From Paenibacillus sp. S150 (lineage in GTDB: Bacteria; Bacillota; Bacilli; Paenibacillales; Paenibacillaceae): 64,000 bases of DNA. The DNA lies in assembly GCF_019352175.1 (NCBI RefSeq), contig NZ_JACBYI010000006.1, positions 160,452 to 224,451 on the forward strand. Direction: 5' to 3'. The notes below the pieces were generated by a model. The model was not told the DNA's origin. It worked only from the letters and a program-made list of their open reading frames with translations, and did not search any database. The position numbers and the translations under genes are program-made. Of this stretch, positions 35,795 through 44,700 are shown piece after piece; the first letter of the stretch is position 1, and the number at the start of each line of letters is the position of its first letter.

Positions 35795-35843
35795 AAAACC
35801 TGTAAAGCCAAGTCTGGCATCAACAATTAGAGGGGGCATCCAA

Positions 35844-37373
35844 ATGAAACACAGGAAGAAGAGTACGCGGGTGCTGTCCGCAGCCCTGTTAGTGACTTTT
35901 ACGGCACTTGCGGGCTGCGGCGGCAACAGCAATAATGCGAATGTTGAGCCGTCTTCCGCCGCCACAAGCAGTGCGGCTGAAACGGCACCGGTGACTGAGG
36001 CGCTTCCGCCGGCTGAATTGTCTATCTATTATCCGGGTACGGAGCAGAAAGACAAGGCATTGGTGGAAGAGGAGCTGAACAAACTGCTCAAGGACAAAAT
36101 CAATGCGACCGTCAAGATCAATGCGGTCGATTGGGGGAACTGGTCCCAGAAGATCAATTTGATGTCGGCTTCCGGTGAACCGTTTGATCTTGCTTTTACA
36201 GCCGGTTGGGATAACTTCAACGGCAACGTGGCCAAAGGCGCGTTTCTCGACATGACGCCGCTGATCGACCAGTATGCCAAAGAAACAAAGGCGCAAATAG
36301 ATCCGCTGCTTCTGTCAGGTACGGCCGTAAACGGAAAAACGTATGCGATTCCGACAGAGAAGGAAATGGCCAGCGAGTTTGGGATCGTGCTCAACAAGGA
36401 GCTGGTCGACAAATACAAGCTTGATATCAGCACCATCAAGTCGCTTAAGGATTTAGGGCCCATGCTGCAAACGATCAAGGAAAATGAGCCCGATATGATC
36501 CCGATGTGGGGCGGCAAAAATAACGTCACCCTGATTCCTTACGAAATGATTGGCAACTCGGCTGTTCCCGGCGCAATCCGCATGGACGGTTCGACAACGG
36601 TTGTGAACCAATGGGAAGCGCCGGAAATGCTGGAGATGTTAAAGCTGATGAAGGAGTGGAACGGAAAAGGTTATTTCCAGAATGATCCGGCTACGCAAAA
36701 AGACAATGCTCCGCCCAACAAAGCCGGGACTATCTTTGCCCAGTGGCAGCAGCTTACTCCGGGTAAAGACGCTCAGCTTAGCCAGCAATACGGGCATCAG
36801 CTGGTACAGGTCGTGCTGACGGAGCCTTATACGGCAAGCGGTGATCTGAGCGGCGCCATGACCGCCATTTCCAGAACCTCCAATAATCCTGAGCGCGCCA
36901 TGATGCTGATCAATCTGCTGCATACCGATGCCGAGATTCTCAACACGCTGGTTATGGGTGTGGAAGGCAAGCATTACACGAAGGTCAACGATACGACCAT
37001 TAAGGTTCCGGACGGAATGACGGCCGGACAGACCGGATATTCGCCGGGCAACAATTACATGTTCGGCAACCAGTTCCTCAACTACCTGTGGGATAATGAA
37101 GACCCGCAAAAATGGGAGAAGTACCAGGAATTCAACGCATCTGCCACGCCTTCCGCAATCGTTGGCTTTATGTATGATTCCGAGCCTGTAAAAAATGAAG
37201 AAGCGGCGATTGTAAACATTTATAACTCTTATATCGACGGTCTGAGCACAGGTGTGCTGGATTACGAGAAAATATTGCCGGAATTCATCGACAAGATGAA
37301 AAAAGCCGGACTCGATAAAGTCATTGCCGAGAAGCAGAAGCAGATTGATGCGTTTCTGGGCAGCAAGCAGTAA
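35844..37373 (+). CDS. Extracellular solute-binding lipoprotein with DUF3502-like C-terminus (LplA-type)
   Basis: The 509-residue lipoprotein has a signal peptide ending FTALAGC (Cys25). The substrate-binding core contains AVDWGNWSQKINLMSASGEP and FDLAFTAGWDNFNGNV. The final 100 residues (VGFMYDSEPVKNEEAAIVNI, EFIDKMKKAGLDKVIAEKQK) are the DUF3502 module of LplA-like proteins. It works with the LplB/YtcP-like permeases at 39.6-41.5 kb; the ATPase must be a shared one elsewhere (MsmX type), because none is encoded here. AGAGGGGG precedes the ATG. Confidence 0.92.
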   Translation: MKHRKKSTRVLSAALLVTFTALAGCGGNSNNANVEPSSAATSSAAETAPVTEALPPAELSIYYPGTEQKDKALVEEELNKLLKDKINATVKINAVDWGNWSQKINLMSASGEPFDLAFTAGWDNFNGNVAKGAFLDMTPLIDQYAKETKAQIDPLLLSGTAVNGKTYAIPTEKEMASEFGIVLNKELVDKYKLDISTIKSLKDLGPMLQTIKENEPDMIPMWGGKNNVTLIPYEMIGNSAVPGAIRMDGSTTVVNQWEAPEMLEMLKLMKEWNGKGYFQNDPATQKDNAPPNKAGTIFAQWQQLTPGKDAQLSQQYGHQLVQVVLTEPYTASGDLSGAMTAISRTSNNPERAMMLINLLHTDAEILNTLVMGVEGKHYTKVNDTTIKVPDGMTAGQTGYSPGNNYMFGNQFLNYLWDNEDPQKWEKYQEFNASATPSAIVGFMYDSEPVKNEEAAIVNIYNSYIDGLSTGVLDYEKILPEFIDKMKKAGLDKVIAEKQKQIDAFLGSKQ

Positions 37374-37403
37374 TTTTATACCCATGGAAGGCTGGTAGCA
37401 CCT

Positions 37404-39443
37404 ATGGCATATGAATTGCAGGAATTTGCGCTGGACTTGCGGAAAAGCACGGCGCCGCCCAATTATATCGCGGTAAACAGCGGTTATGCGACAGTTGCGC
37501 CCCGGGCGGACACCGTTATGGGCGTGCAGGGCTGCTGGTCGCCGCCTTTTGCGGCAGGGGATGCCGCCTTGCAGGTGCAAATTGTGGCGGAGGGGCATTT
37601 GATCGAGGACACGGGCAATATGGGAAAAGGCGATTGCGGCCTGCTGCTTGCCGGCTCCGAATGGCGTCCCGACCGGCTTGCGCGAACCGGAACCTATCAT
37701 TATTTTGTTCACGGACAGCTGCTCTCCCTTGCGGTGCAAAGCGAGCTGTCTCCATTCGCCGACCGCCCGGGGTTCATGCTTGGCGTGAGCGTGAGGAACA
37801 GGACGAACCGCAAGCTGGAGGTTGCGCTTAACCCGGTTCTTGCGCCGGGTTGTCCCGGCTTTGTTCCGCTGGACCAATGGGATTTCGGCTTTCCGCCTAA
37901 GGGGGAGCCGGCCGGGTATGCGGAGGAAGCGGTGTGGGAGAACGGCAAGGTCAGACTTTCGCTGCTGGCGGATACCGGAGCCGGCTTTGAATTGGAGCCG
38001 GATCAGGAGCGGACGGTACATTTCGGCGTCATCCTGTCGCGTCCGGGAGAAGCCGTTCACCGCAGCGGAGCTTCCCCCGCCAAGTGGGGGAAATCCGCCG
38101 CGTCGTTCTGGCAAGAGCGCCTGGAGGAGGCCGGCCGGCAGATTCCGACCCTGCGGAGCGATATTCCGGGGCTGGAGAATTACTACCGCCGTGCGCTGCT
38201 AAGCGGCCTGGTATGCTTGTGGTATAAGCCGGAATTTGCCATCCGGCCCTTTCCGGCCGTGGCCGGCATGGAAGGAGCGGGGATTTGCGCTTATCCGTGG
38301 GATACGGGCGGCTATGCGGCCCAAACGCTTAATTTGCTGTTTGGCAAGGAGAAATCCATCGAGCTCCTGCGCCTGATGGTAGACAGCGGCATCGACCGCC
38401 ATTCGCGGTTTGCCCCCGACGGTACAGGCTTGGACGGGGCGTACAGCTACAGTCTTTGGTCATTCTACAACCTTGCCTGGTGCGCTATGAAGCAGCATGG
38501 AATCATTGCAGAGCTGTTCCCGGTTATGCGGGATCTGCTGCTGAAGGATGAAGAGCGGCTGCCGCATTGGGGCGAATTACTGGATTACGGGGACCAGCGT
38601 AACCTGCTGGAAATGCGCAGCGCCGCCCATCAGCATGTAGTGTCCAGCCCGAATGCGGAGCGTGCCTGGTGTTATGACCGCCTGGCCGACTTGGCGGCTG
38701 GGCTTGGACTGGAAGGGGCGGCGGAGTGGCGCGGGCAGGCGGAGCGGATTCGGGCGGCCATCCGCGCGCAGCTGTGGGATGCCGGCAAAGGCTGGTTCAA
38801 GTGCATTTATCCGAGCGGCCATGTGGAATATGTCTATACTATACAGGCCTACGATTCCCTGCGGATGGGGGTCTGCACGCCGGAAATGGAGGCGGACCTG
38901 CTGAGCCATCTGCGGGAAGGCGCTTTCCTCGGAGAATACGGGATCAGCAGCATTTCCGCAGAAGATGAATTGCATTACGAATTAAATGATCCCGATTGGT
39001 CGGGCGGGGGCAGCTATACAGGCGAAGGGCCCGTGCTGGCGCAGACGCTGTGGGAGATCGGCCAGCCCGGGCTGGCGTGGGACGTTCTGCAACGCCTGTT
39101 CTGGATGGGCGCACTGCTGCCGTATTTCCCGCAGGAGCACTACAGCGACCGCCCGATGGCGCCTTCCCACAAGCGGGCCAATATTATCGCCGGGCTTGCC
39201 GGGGTGGAGGCTGTCCTGTTTGGCCTGGCCGGCTTTGAGCCGCAGCTGAACGGGGAGCTGTGGGTGTCTCCGCAGCCGCCTGAACAAGGCAGCATCACGA
39301 TCACCGGCTATCCGCACCGGAATCTGCGTGTGGATGTGAGGCTTTCTCCGGGAGCGTGCGAAATTGTATGCGATGGTCAAACGGTGTATCGGGGTGAGCC
39401 AAAACGGGTGCTGGTGTGCCAGGCAGACCGGATTGAAAGATAA
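37404..39443 (+). CDS. Alpha/alpha-barrel glycosidase-like protein (MGH1/GH63-like)
   Basis: The 679-residue protein has no signal peptide, so it is cytosolic. The N-terminal 230 residues are beta-rich. From about residue 250 an (alpha/alpha)6 barrel is suggested by ICAYPWDTGGYAAQTLNLLF, YSYSLWSFYNLAWCAMK, DWSGGGSYTGEGPVLAQTLW and HYSDRPMAPSHKRANI. That layout is found in amylo-1,6-glucosidase, GH63 and MGH1-type enzymes. The catalytic acids cannot be assigned with confidence. It is 30 bases downstream of the solute-binding gene, so it probably acts on the imported oligosaccharide. Confidence 0.68.
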   Translation: MAYELQEFALDLRKSTAPPNYIAVNSGYATVAPRADTVMGVQGCWSPPFAAGDAALQVQIVAEGHLIEDTGNMGKGDCGLLLAGSEWRPDRLARTGTYHYFVHGQLLSLAVQSELSPFADRPGFMLGVSVRNRTNRKLEVALNPVLAPGCPGFVPLDQWDFGFPPKGEPAGYAEEAVWENGKVRLSLLADTGAGFELEPDQERTVHFGVILSRPGEAVHRSGASPAKWGKSAASFWQERLEEAGRQIPTLRSDIPGLENYYRRALLSGLVCLWYKPEFAIRPFPAVAGMEGAGICAYPWDTGGYAAQTLNLLFGKEKSIELLRLMVDSGIDRHSRFAPDGTGLDGAYSYSLWSFYNLAWCAMKQHGIIAELFPVMRDLLLKDEERLPHWGELLDYGDQRNLLEMRSAAHQHVVSSPNAERAWCYDRLADLAAGLGLEGAAEWRGQAERIRAAIRAQLWDAGKGWFKCIYPSGHVEYVYTIQAYDSLRMGVCTPEMEADLLSHLREGAFLGEYGISSISAEDELHYELNDPDWSGGGSYTGEGPVLAQTLWEIGQPGLAWDVLQRLFWMGALLPYFPQEHYSDRPMAPSHKRANIIAGLAGVEAVLFGLAGFEPQLNGELWVSPQPPEQGSITITGYPHRNLRVDVRLSPGACEIVCDGQTVYRGEPKRVLVCQADRIER

Positions 39444-39531
39444 TCAACGGATAGAGCATTATGGCCTGCAGGCATCGCCGACGTATCATACTCGGCGGTG
39501 CCTGCAGTCGTTAACGGCGCCGGAAAGTCAG

Positions 39532-39593
39532 ATAGAAATTTTAATGCCGGCATAGATAATTTTATTCAACTCCTGCCGGAAGGCTTTTACAAT
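39532..39593 (+). promoter_or_regulatory. Tandem-repeat operator (site 2) of the permease operon
   Basis: The half-sites ATAGAAATTTTAATGCC (39532) and ATAGATAATTTTATTCA (39552) are 20 bp apart. The -10 TACAAT starts at 39588, again 56 bp after the first half-site. GGAAGGCTTTTACA next to the -10 is a degenerate cre-like sequence. Confidence 0.75.
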
Positions 39594-39626
39594 AATAGAA
39601 GAAATGATAACAAAGGAGTGGGCTTT

Positions 39627-40550
39627 ATGGGGAGTACCTCGGGATTCCTGCGTAAATTAATCAAATACCGGGCTTTGTTCCTAATGATCCTGCCGCCGAT
39701 GGCCGTTCTGGTTATCAATAATTATATCCCGATGTTCGGAGTTATTGTCGCGTTCAAAAACTATAACTTTGTCGATGGGATTCTGGGAAGTCCATGGGCC
39801 GGCGTCAGTAATTTCAAGTATTTATTTCAGACGGAGGATGCCTGGATAGCAACCCGCAATACGCTGCTTTACAATGGGCTGTTTATTGTTTTGAATACGG
39901 TCGGGGCGATTTTTCTTGCAGTAGCCTTGAATGAGCTTAGAAACCGCCGCCTGGCCAAGTTTTTTCAGAGCAGCCTGCTGTTTCCGTATTTTTTATCCTT
40001 TGTCGTCGTCAGCTACATTGCTTATGCCTTTCTAGGCGGATACGGATATATCAATAAGGCTGTTCTGGAGCCGCTTGGCTTCTCCGGTATTTCCTGGTAT
40101 ACGGAACCTAAATACTGGACAGTGATCCTGCCGCTCGTCAATCTCTGGAAAAATGTCGGTTACTTCATGGTAGTGTACCTGGCCGCCATCGTCGGGATTG
40201 ATCAGGAATACTATGAAGCGGCCGTCATTGACGGGGCTTCCAAATGGCAGCAAATCCGCGGCATCACCCTTCCGTTAATGGCACCGGTGATCATCGTTAT
40301 GGTGATCCTGCAAATCGGTAAAATTTTCAGCGCGGATTTCGGCTTGTTCTACCAGGTGCCGCTCAATACGGGGGCCTTATATTCAACAACAAACGTTATT
40401 GACTCTTTCGTCTACCGTTCCCTGCTGGTCAGCGGAAATGTCGGCATGTCGGCCGCAGCGGGCTTTTACCAGGCATCGGTAGGGATCGTTCTGGTGCTGC
40501 TGACCAATTACATTGTGCGTAAAATAAGCAGGGAAAACGCGCTTTACTAA
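39627..40550 (+). CDS. ABC sugar permease, LplB-like
   Basis: ATG 39627 with AAGGAGTG upstream gives 307 residues and six membrane segments. The EAA loop that contacts the ATPase is EYYEAAVIDGASKWQQIRGI with TLPLMAP. The front FLMILPPMAVLVINNYIPMF is typical of LplB/YteP-type permeases. An in-frame extension upstream to 39498 overlaps the promoter and is not used. It pairs with the next gene. Confidence 0.92.
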   Translation: MGSTSGFLRKLIKYRALFLMILPPMAVLVINNYIPMFGVIVAFKNYNFVDGILGSPWAGVSNFKYLFQTEDAWIATRNTLLYNGLFIVLNTVGAIFLAVALNELRNRRLAKFFQSSLLFPYFLSFVVVSYIAYAFLGGYGYINKAVLEPLGFSGISWYTEPKYWTVILPLVNLWKNVGYFMVVYLAAIVGIDQEYYEAAVIDGASKWQQIRGITLPLMAPVIIVMVILQIGKIFSADFGLFYQVPLNTGALYSTTNVIDSFVYRSLLVSGNVGMSAAAGFYQASVGIVLVLLTNYIVRKISRENALY

Positions 40551-40562
40551 GGAGAGAAAGAA

Positions 40563-41516
40563 ATGAGTACATCTGTCGAGATTGTGCCGAAGGCCTATGA
40601 GCAGGGCGGCAAAACGAAAACATCCGGTTACGGCAACCAGGTTTCGCGGCCGGCCAATATCCTGCTGGTTGCCATGTTCACGGTAATCAGCATCGCTTGC
40701 CTGTATCCGCTGCTGCTGGTCATTTCGGTCTCATTTACGGACGAGCAAACGATAATTACGCAAGGATACAATATCTTTCCAAAAGTGTTCTCAACCTATT
40801 CCTACCGGTATTTATTTGAGGATGCCGAAAAAATTTTCCGCGGATACGGCGTTTCGATCCTGGTCACGGTCATCGGTACGTTAGGCAGTCTGCTGCTGAC
40901 CTCGCTGCTTGCCTATCCGATATCCCGCAGGGATATGCCGCTGCGGAATGCCATTGCCTTTGCCGTCTTTTTCACCATGCTGTTCAGCGGCGGTCTTGTC
41001 CCCTGGTACCTGACCTATTCGGCGATCGGACTCAAGAATACCGTCTGGGTATTGGTGATGGTCCACCTGGTTTCGCCATTTAATGTCATCATTATGCGAA
41101 CCTTCTTTGCGAATACGATCCCTGTCTCGCTGATAGAATCGGCGAAGATCGACGGAGGCGGAGAATTCCGGACCTTCGCGCAGATTGTCCTGCCATTGTC
41201 CTTGCCCGTTCTGGCTACCATCGGCTTGTTTCAAACCCTGGTCTACTGGAATGATTGGTTCACGAGCTCCATATTCATCAGCGACAACAATTGGGTCAGC
41301 CTGCAGTACCTGATGTACAAGGTCAGCTACAATATTCAATATTTGAATTCCGGCATGGTGGACAGCGCGGTGGCCGGCAGTGAGGCGGCCAAAATTCCGA
41401 CGGAAACCGTACGCATGGCCATGGCGATTGTCGGGATTGGACCGATCATCTTCGCCTATCCGTTTTTGCAGAAATATTTTGTTAAAGGTTTGACGGTCGG
41501 CGCTGTAAAAGGCTGA
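40563..41516 (+). CDS. ABC sugar permease, YtcP-like
   Basis: This 317-residue second permease subunit has six membrane segments. Its EAA loop is SLIESAKIDGGGEFRTFAQI with VLPLSLP. Signatures YPLLLVISVSFTDEQTI and QKYFVKGLTVGAVKG at the end match the YtcP group of carbohydrate importers. It lies 12 bases after the LplB-like gene. Together with the lipoprotein at 35844 and an ATPase encoded elsewhere, it forms an oligosaccharide importer. Confidence 0.93.
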   Translation: MSTSVEIVPKAYEQGGKTKTSGYGNQVSRPANILLVAMFTVISIACLYPLLLVISVSFTDEQTIITQGYNIFPKVFSTYSYRYLFEDAEKIFRGYGVSILVTVIGTLGSLLLTSLLAYPISRRDMPLRNAIAFAVFFTMLFSGGLVPWYLTYSAIGLKNTVWVLVMVHLVSPFNVIIMRTFFANTIPVSLIESAKIDGGGEFRTFAQIVLPLSLPVLATIGLFQTLVYWNDWFTSSIFISDNNWVSLQYLMYKVSYNIQYLNSGMVDSAVAGSEAAKIPTETVRMAMAIVGIGPIIFAYPFLQKYFVKGLTVGAVKG

Positions 41517-41551
41517 AGAAGCTATCGGAGATGTGCGGCAATTACAGGTTT

Positions 41552-41590
41552 AGCGACACATTTGAGGCTCACTTCGGATGTGTCGTTTTT
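41552..41590 (+). terminator. Terminator of the permease operon
   Basis: AGCGACACAT pairs with ATGTGTCGT, followed by a T-run. It separates the permeases from the GH30 gene, which has its own promoter. Confidence 0.8.
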
Positions 41591-41615
41591 GATGCCGGGA
41601 TTATTGCGAATGTTC

Positions 41616-41677
41616 AAAGAAATTGAAAGGTTATTATAGAAAATTTAATTCACCAATTATTTGAAAGCGCTTACGAT
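41616..41677 (+). promoter_or_regulatory. Tandem-repeat operator (site 3) with cre site, GH30 gene
   Basis: The half-sites AAAGAAATTGAAAGG (41616) and ATAGAAAATTTAATTCA (41636) are 20 bp apart. TACGAT starts at 41672, 56 bp after the first half-site. TGAAAGCGCTTACG (41662-41675) matches the CcpA cre consensus except the last base and overlaps the -10. Confidence 0.75.
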
Positions 41678-41740
41678 TAAGCGGGAAACAAATTCATGCA
41701 AATAATTTGTCTCCATCAAAAATGAAGGAGGATGAGAGGT

Positions 41741-44700
41741 TTGAAGACTAAAGCAAAAGCGCCAAAGTTGTTCCGCAGAGCGGGCGGTATTCTGCTCACC
41801 GCAGCCTTGGTAATGTCCGTCTATCCCGCATGGCCGGCAAAGGCCGGGGCGGCAAGCCCCGTGTATGACCTTACGGTCTCGGACACCGATCAGCAGACGG
41901 TCAAAGGCTGGGGCGTGTTCCCGTCGTGGAACCGTGCCGACTGGAACCGTAATTTCATTGACAAGACAGGCGCGCAGCAGGCACTGTTTCAGGATTTGGG
42001 CGCCAGCATGTTCCGGATCATGATCCCTGCTGTCGCGGGGGACGGCGATGGAAACCTGATCGGCGCCAAAATGCAGGAAATCTACGACTTGGTTGACGTT
42101 GCGGAGAATCATGGGATGCACGACTATATTATATCTGTATGGTCCCCTCCGGTAGGAATGAAAACCATCCCGACCGTCAACGGCTGGACGGGAACCGAGC
42201 ATGTGCGGCTCCGCACCGACAAGGAGGATGCCTATACTTCCTATCTGGTTGATGCCATTCAGTGGCTGACCGCCGAAGGCGCGAGTGTGCCCCAAGCGCT
42301 GAGCTTTCAAAATGAACCGCTCTCGCAAATCATCAGCGAATGGTGTTATTGGGGAGGAGACAACGGGGTGCAGTACCAGCGGGTCGCGAAGCTGCTCCGC
42401 TCCAAATTGGATGCTGCGGGCCTTAACAGCATTCAGATTCTGGGCCCCGAAGGAGCCACCTACCATGAAAATGAGCTTCTGCTCGGTCAGGATTTCTCCG
42501 CACTGACCCAGGACACGGAACTGGACAATGCGATTGCCGGCCTGACCTCCCACAGTTATTTTTCCAAGGGCTACGACAACACGGGAGTATATCAGGACTA
42601 TTTGGACGCCTTGAATCATTTTCCGGAGAAGGACCGTTGGCAGACCGAATACAGCACCTTGATTTCGGGCATTTCCGAGATGGATATGGCGATTAACGTC
42701 TCCCAGCGGCTGGCGAGCGATATGGCCTTTATCCGGAACAATTACTGGTTCTGGTGGCTGGGCTGGGCCAACGGCAGGCACCCGACGGACGTAGGGGAGG
42801 TGCTGCTGGACGGGGATGGTTATACCGTAACCAAGTCCAAGGCATTTTACGTGCTGAGCAAAATTTTCAGCAATGTGCCGGTCGGCTCAACAGTGAGACG
42901 CATCAACGCCGATCCGGCTTCCGGGCTGACCACGGATGATTCGGTTTGGATGGACGGGGTCGCTTTTGTGAGCGGCAGCCAGACGACCGCGCTGGTCGTA
43001 AATCCGGCGGATCAGGCCAAAACGGTAAATATAAAAGGCTTAACGGGAATGACCGCAAACGTCTATCAGACTGCCCCCGATATTGCGCTGGGGCAGGATA
43101 TGAGGCTGGCCGCCTCACGGAACATTCAAGGCGGAACGGCTTCGGTCATCGAGCTGCCGGCCAAAAGCGTTTCTGTCGTAGTCACCTCCGGCACGGATAC
43201 GGCTCCGCCGCATGTAACCTTTGACCAATCCGGCAGTTCTTCGGCGCCTGACGCATCCTACGCGGTAAGGGAACCTCAGTTCACGGTGTCCGGCCATCTG
43301 GATGAGCCGGGAACGCTGCTTATTAATGGGGTACCGGTTACAGTAGGCAATGATCTCAGCTTCAGCAAGGATATAACGCTGCAATCCGGCATGAACACGA
43401 TCACTGCTGCAGCCACGGATACGCTGGGGAATGCGGGCAATCCGGTACAGCTGAATATCCGGTATGATCCAGGCTATTTGGGGCTGTCGCTGGACCAGAG
43501 CGGCGTGATATACGTCCGGCAAGAGAACTACATTGTAACGGGACGGACGAACGGAAGCGCCACGGTGAAGATCAAACAGGAATTTGACGGTGCGACGGTG
43601 AGTGAGAACACCTATAGTGTCGGCACGCCGACCCCTCATGAGAATGGGGATTTGATCCGGCAGATCTTTAACGACAACTATGTCAAGGCAGGCATTCTAG
43701 CCGGCGGCCTGACTACAAATGCGCAAGCCGTCCGGGATGCCGACACCGTATTTACGCCGGAAGAAGGCCTGTATTCGTTAAGATTGAAATTAAACAATCC
43801 GGCAGGGTTTTCCCGTATTAATTTCGACTTTGTAAATACGGCGTACATGGGCGTGACGGAAGATTATGCGGCTGTCCGGGATAGGGCTGCCCTTCAGTTC
43901 TGGGTCTATACCAAAACCAAACAGGATAGCTTCTCCGCTGTTTTGGAATCGGATAACAACGGTACCGCTGTGGAAGCCCGCGTTCCGCTGGTAAACTATA
44001 TCGCCGCAGCCGATTACGGGAATAAATGGGTGCAGGTGACGATACCCTTAACCGATTTTGATGCCGCCGCCCACTATAATCCGGCAACCAACCAGACGCT
44101 TGCCCTGCCGATTGCCTGGGACAAAATAAAGGGAATCGGATTTTCCAACGAAGCCGCCGTGTATTATGATCCCCATGTAGACGACATCAAACTGGTTTAC
44201 GACAATCAGCCATCCGAACCGCCGGTGCCGCAGCCCACGGATTTCAGCGCAGGGCTGAAGCTGCTCGTCGGCGATAATACGGTTACCGCTTCGGCGTACA
44301 ATGAGCTGAACCAGCAAGCGGCGCCTTCCGTCGTCCATGTGGTCTATGACCCGGACCCTCCCGTCATTACGGTGCCTTCTACGGGGGCGACTGCGGGAAC
44401 CAGCTATGTGCTGAACGGAAGCGTCAATGAACCCGCAACGGTTAAGGTCAACGGAATTACCGTCACTCTGAAGAGCGACAATTCATTTACAGCTGTCGTG
44501 CCGGTTGTCAAAGGGGAGAATGCCATCATCGTTGTGGCGGAGGATCTGGCACACAATGTTTCTGAGGCTGTAGTAAACGTAACCAGTGATCCGGTAGACG
44601 ACGGTTCGCTGACTCCCGGCGTTACTTACGGGAACGCTGCGGAAGCTGCGCCATCCATTGACGGAAATCTGACGGAAGCCGGCTGGAGCATCAATAACCG

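Noticed and set aside
36639..38114. Minus-strand 491-codon frame across two plus-strand genes
   Set aside because: It crosses the boundary of two convincing plus-strand genes and has a shadow-type composition.
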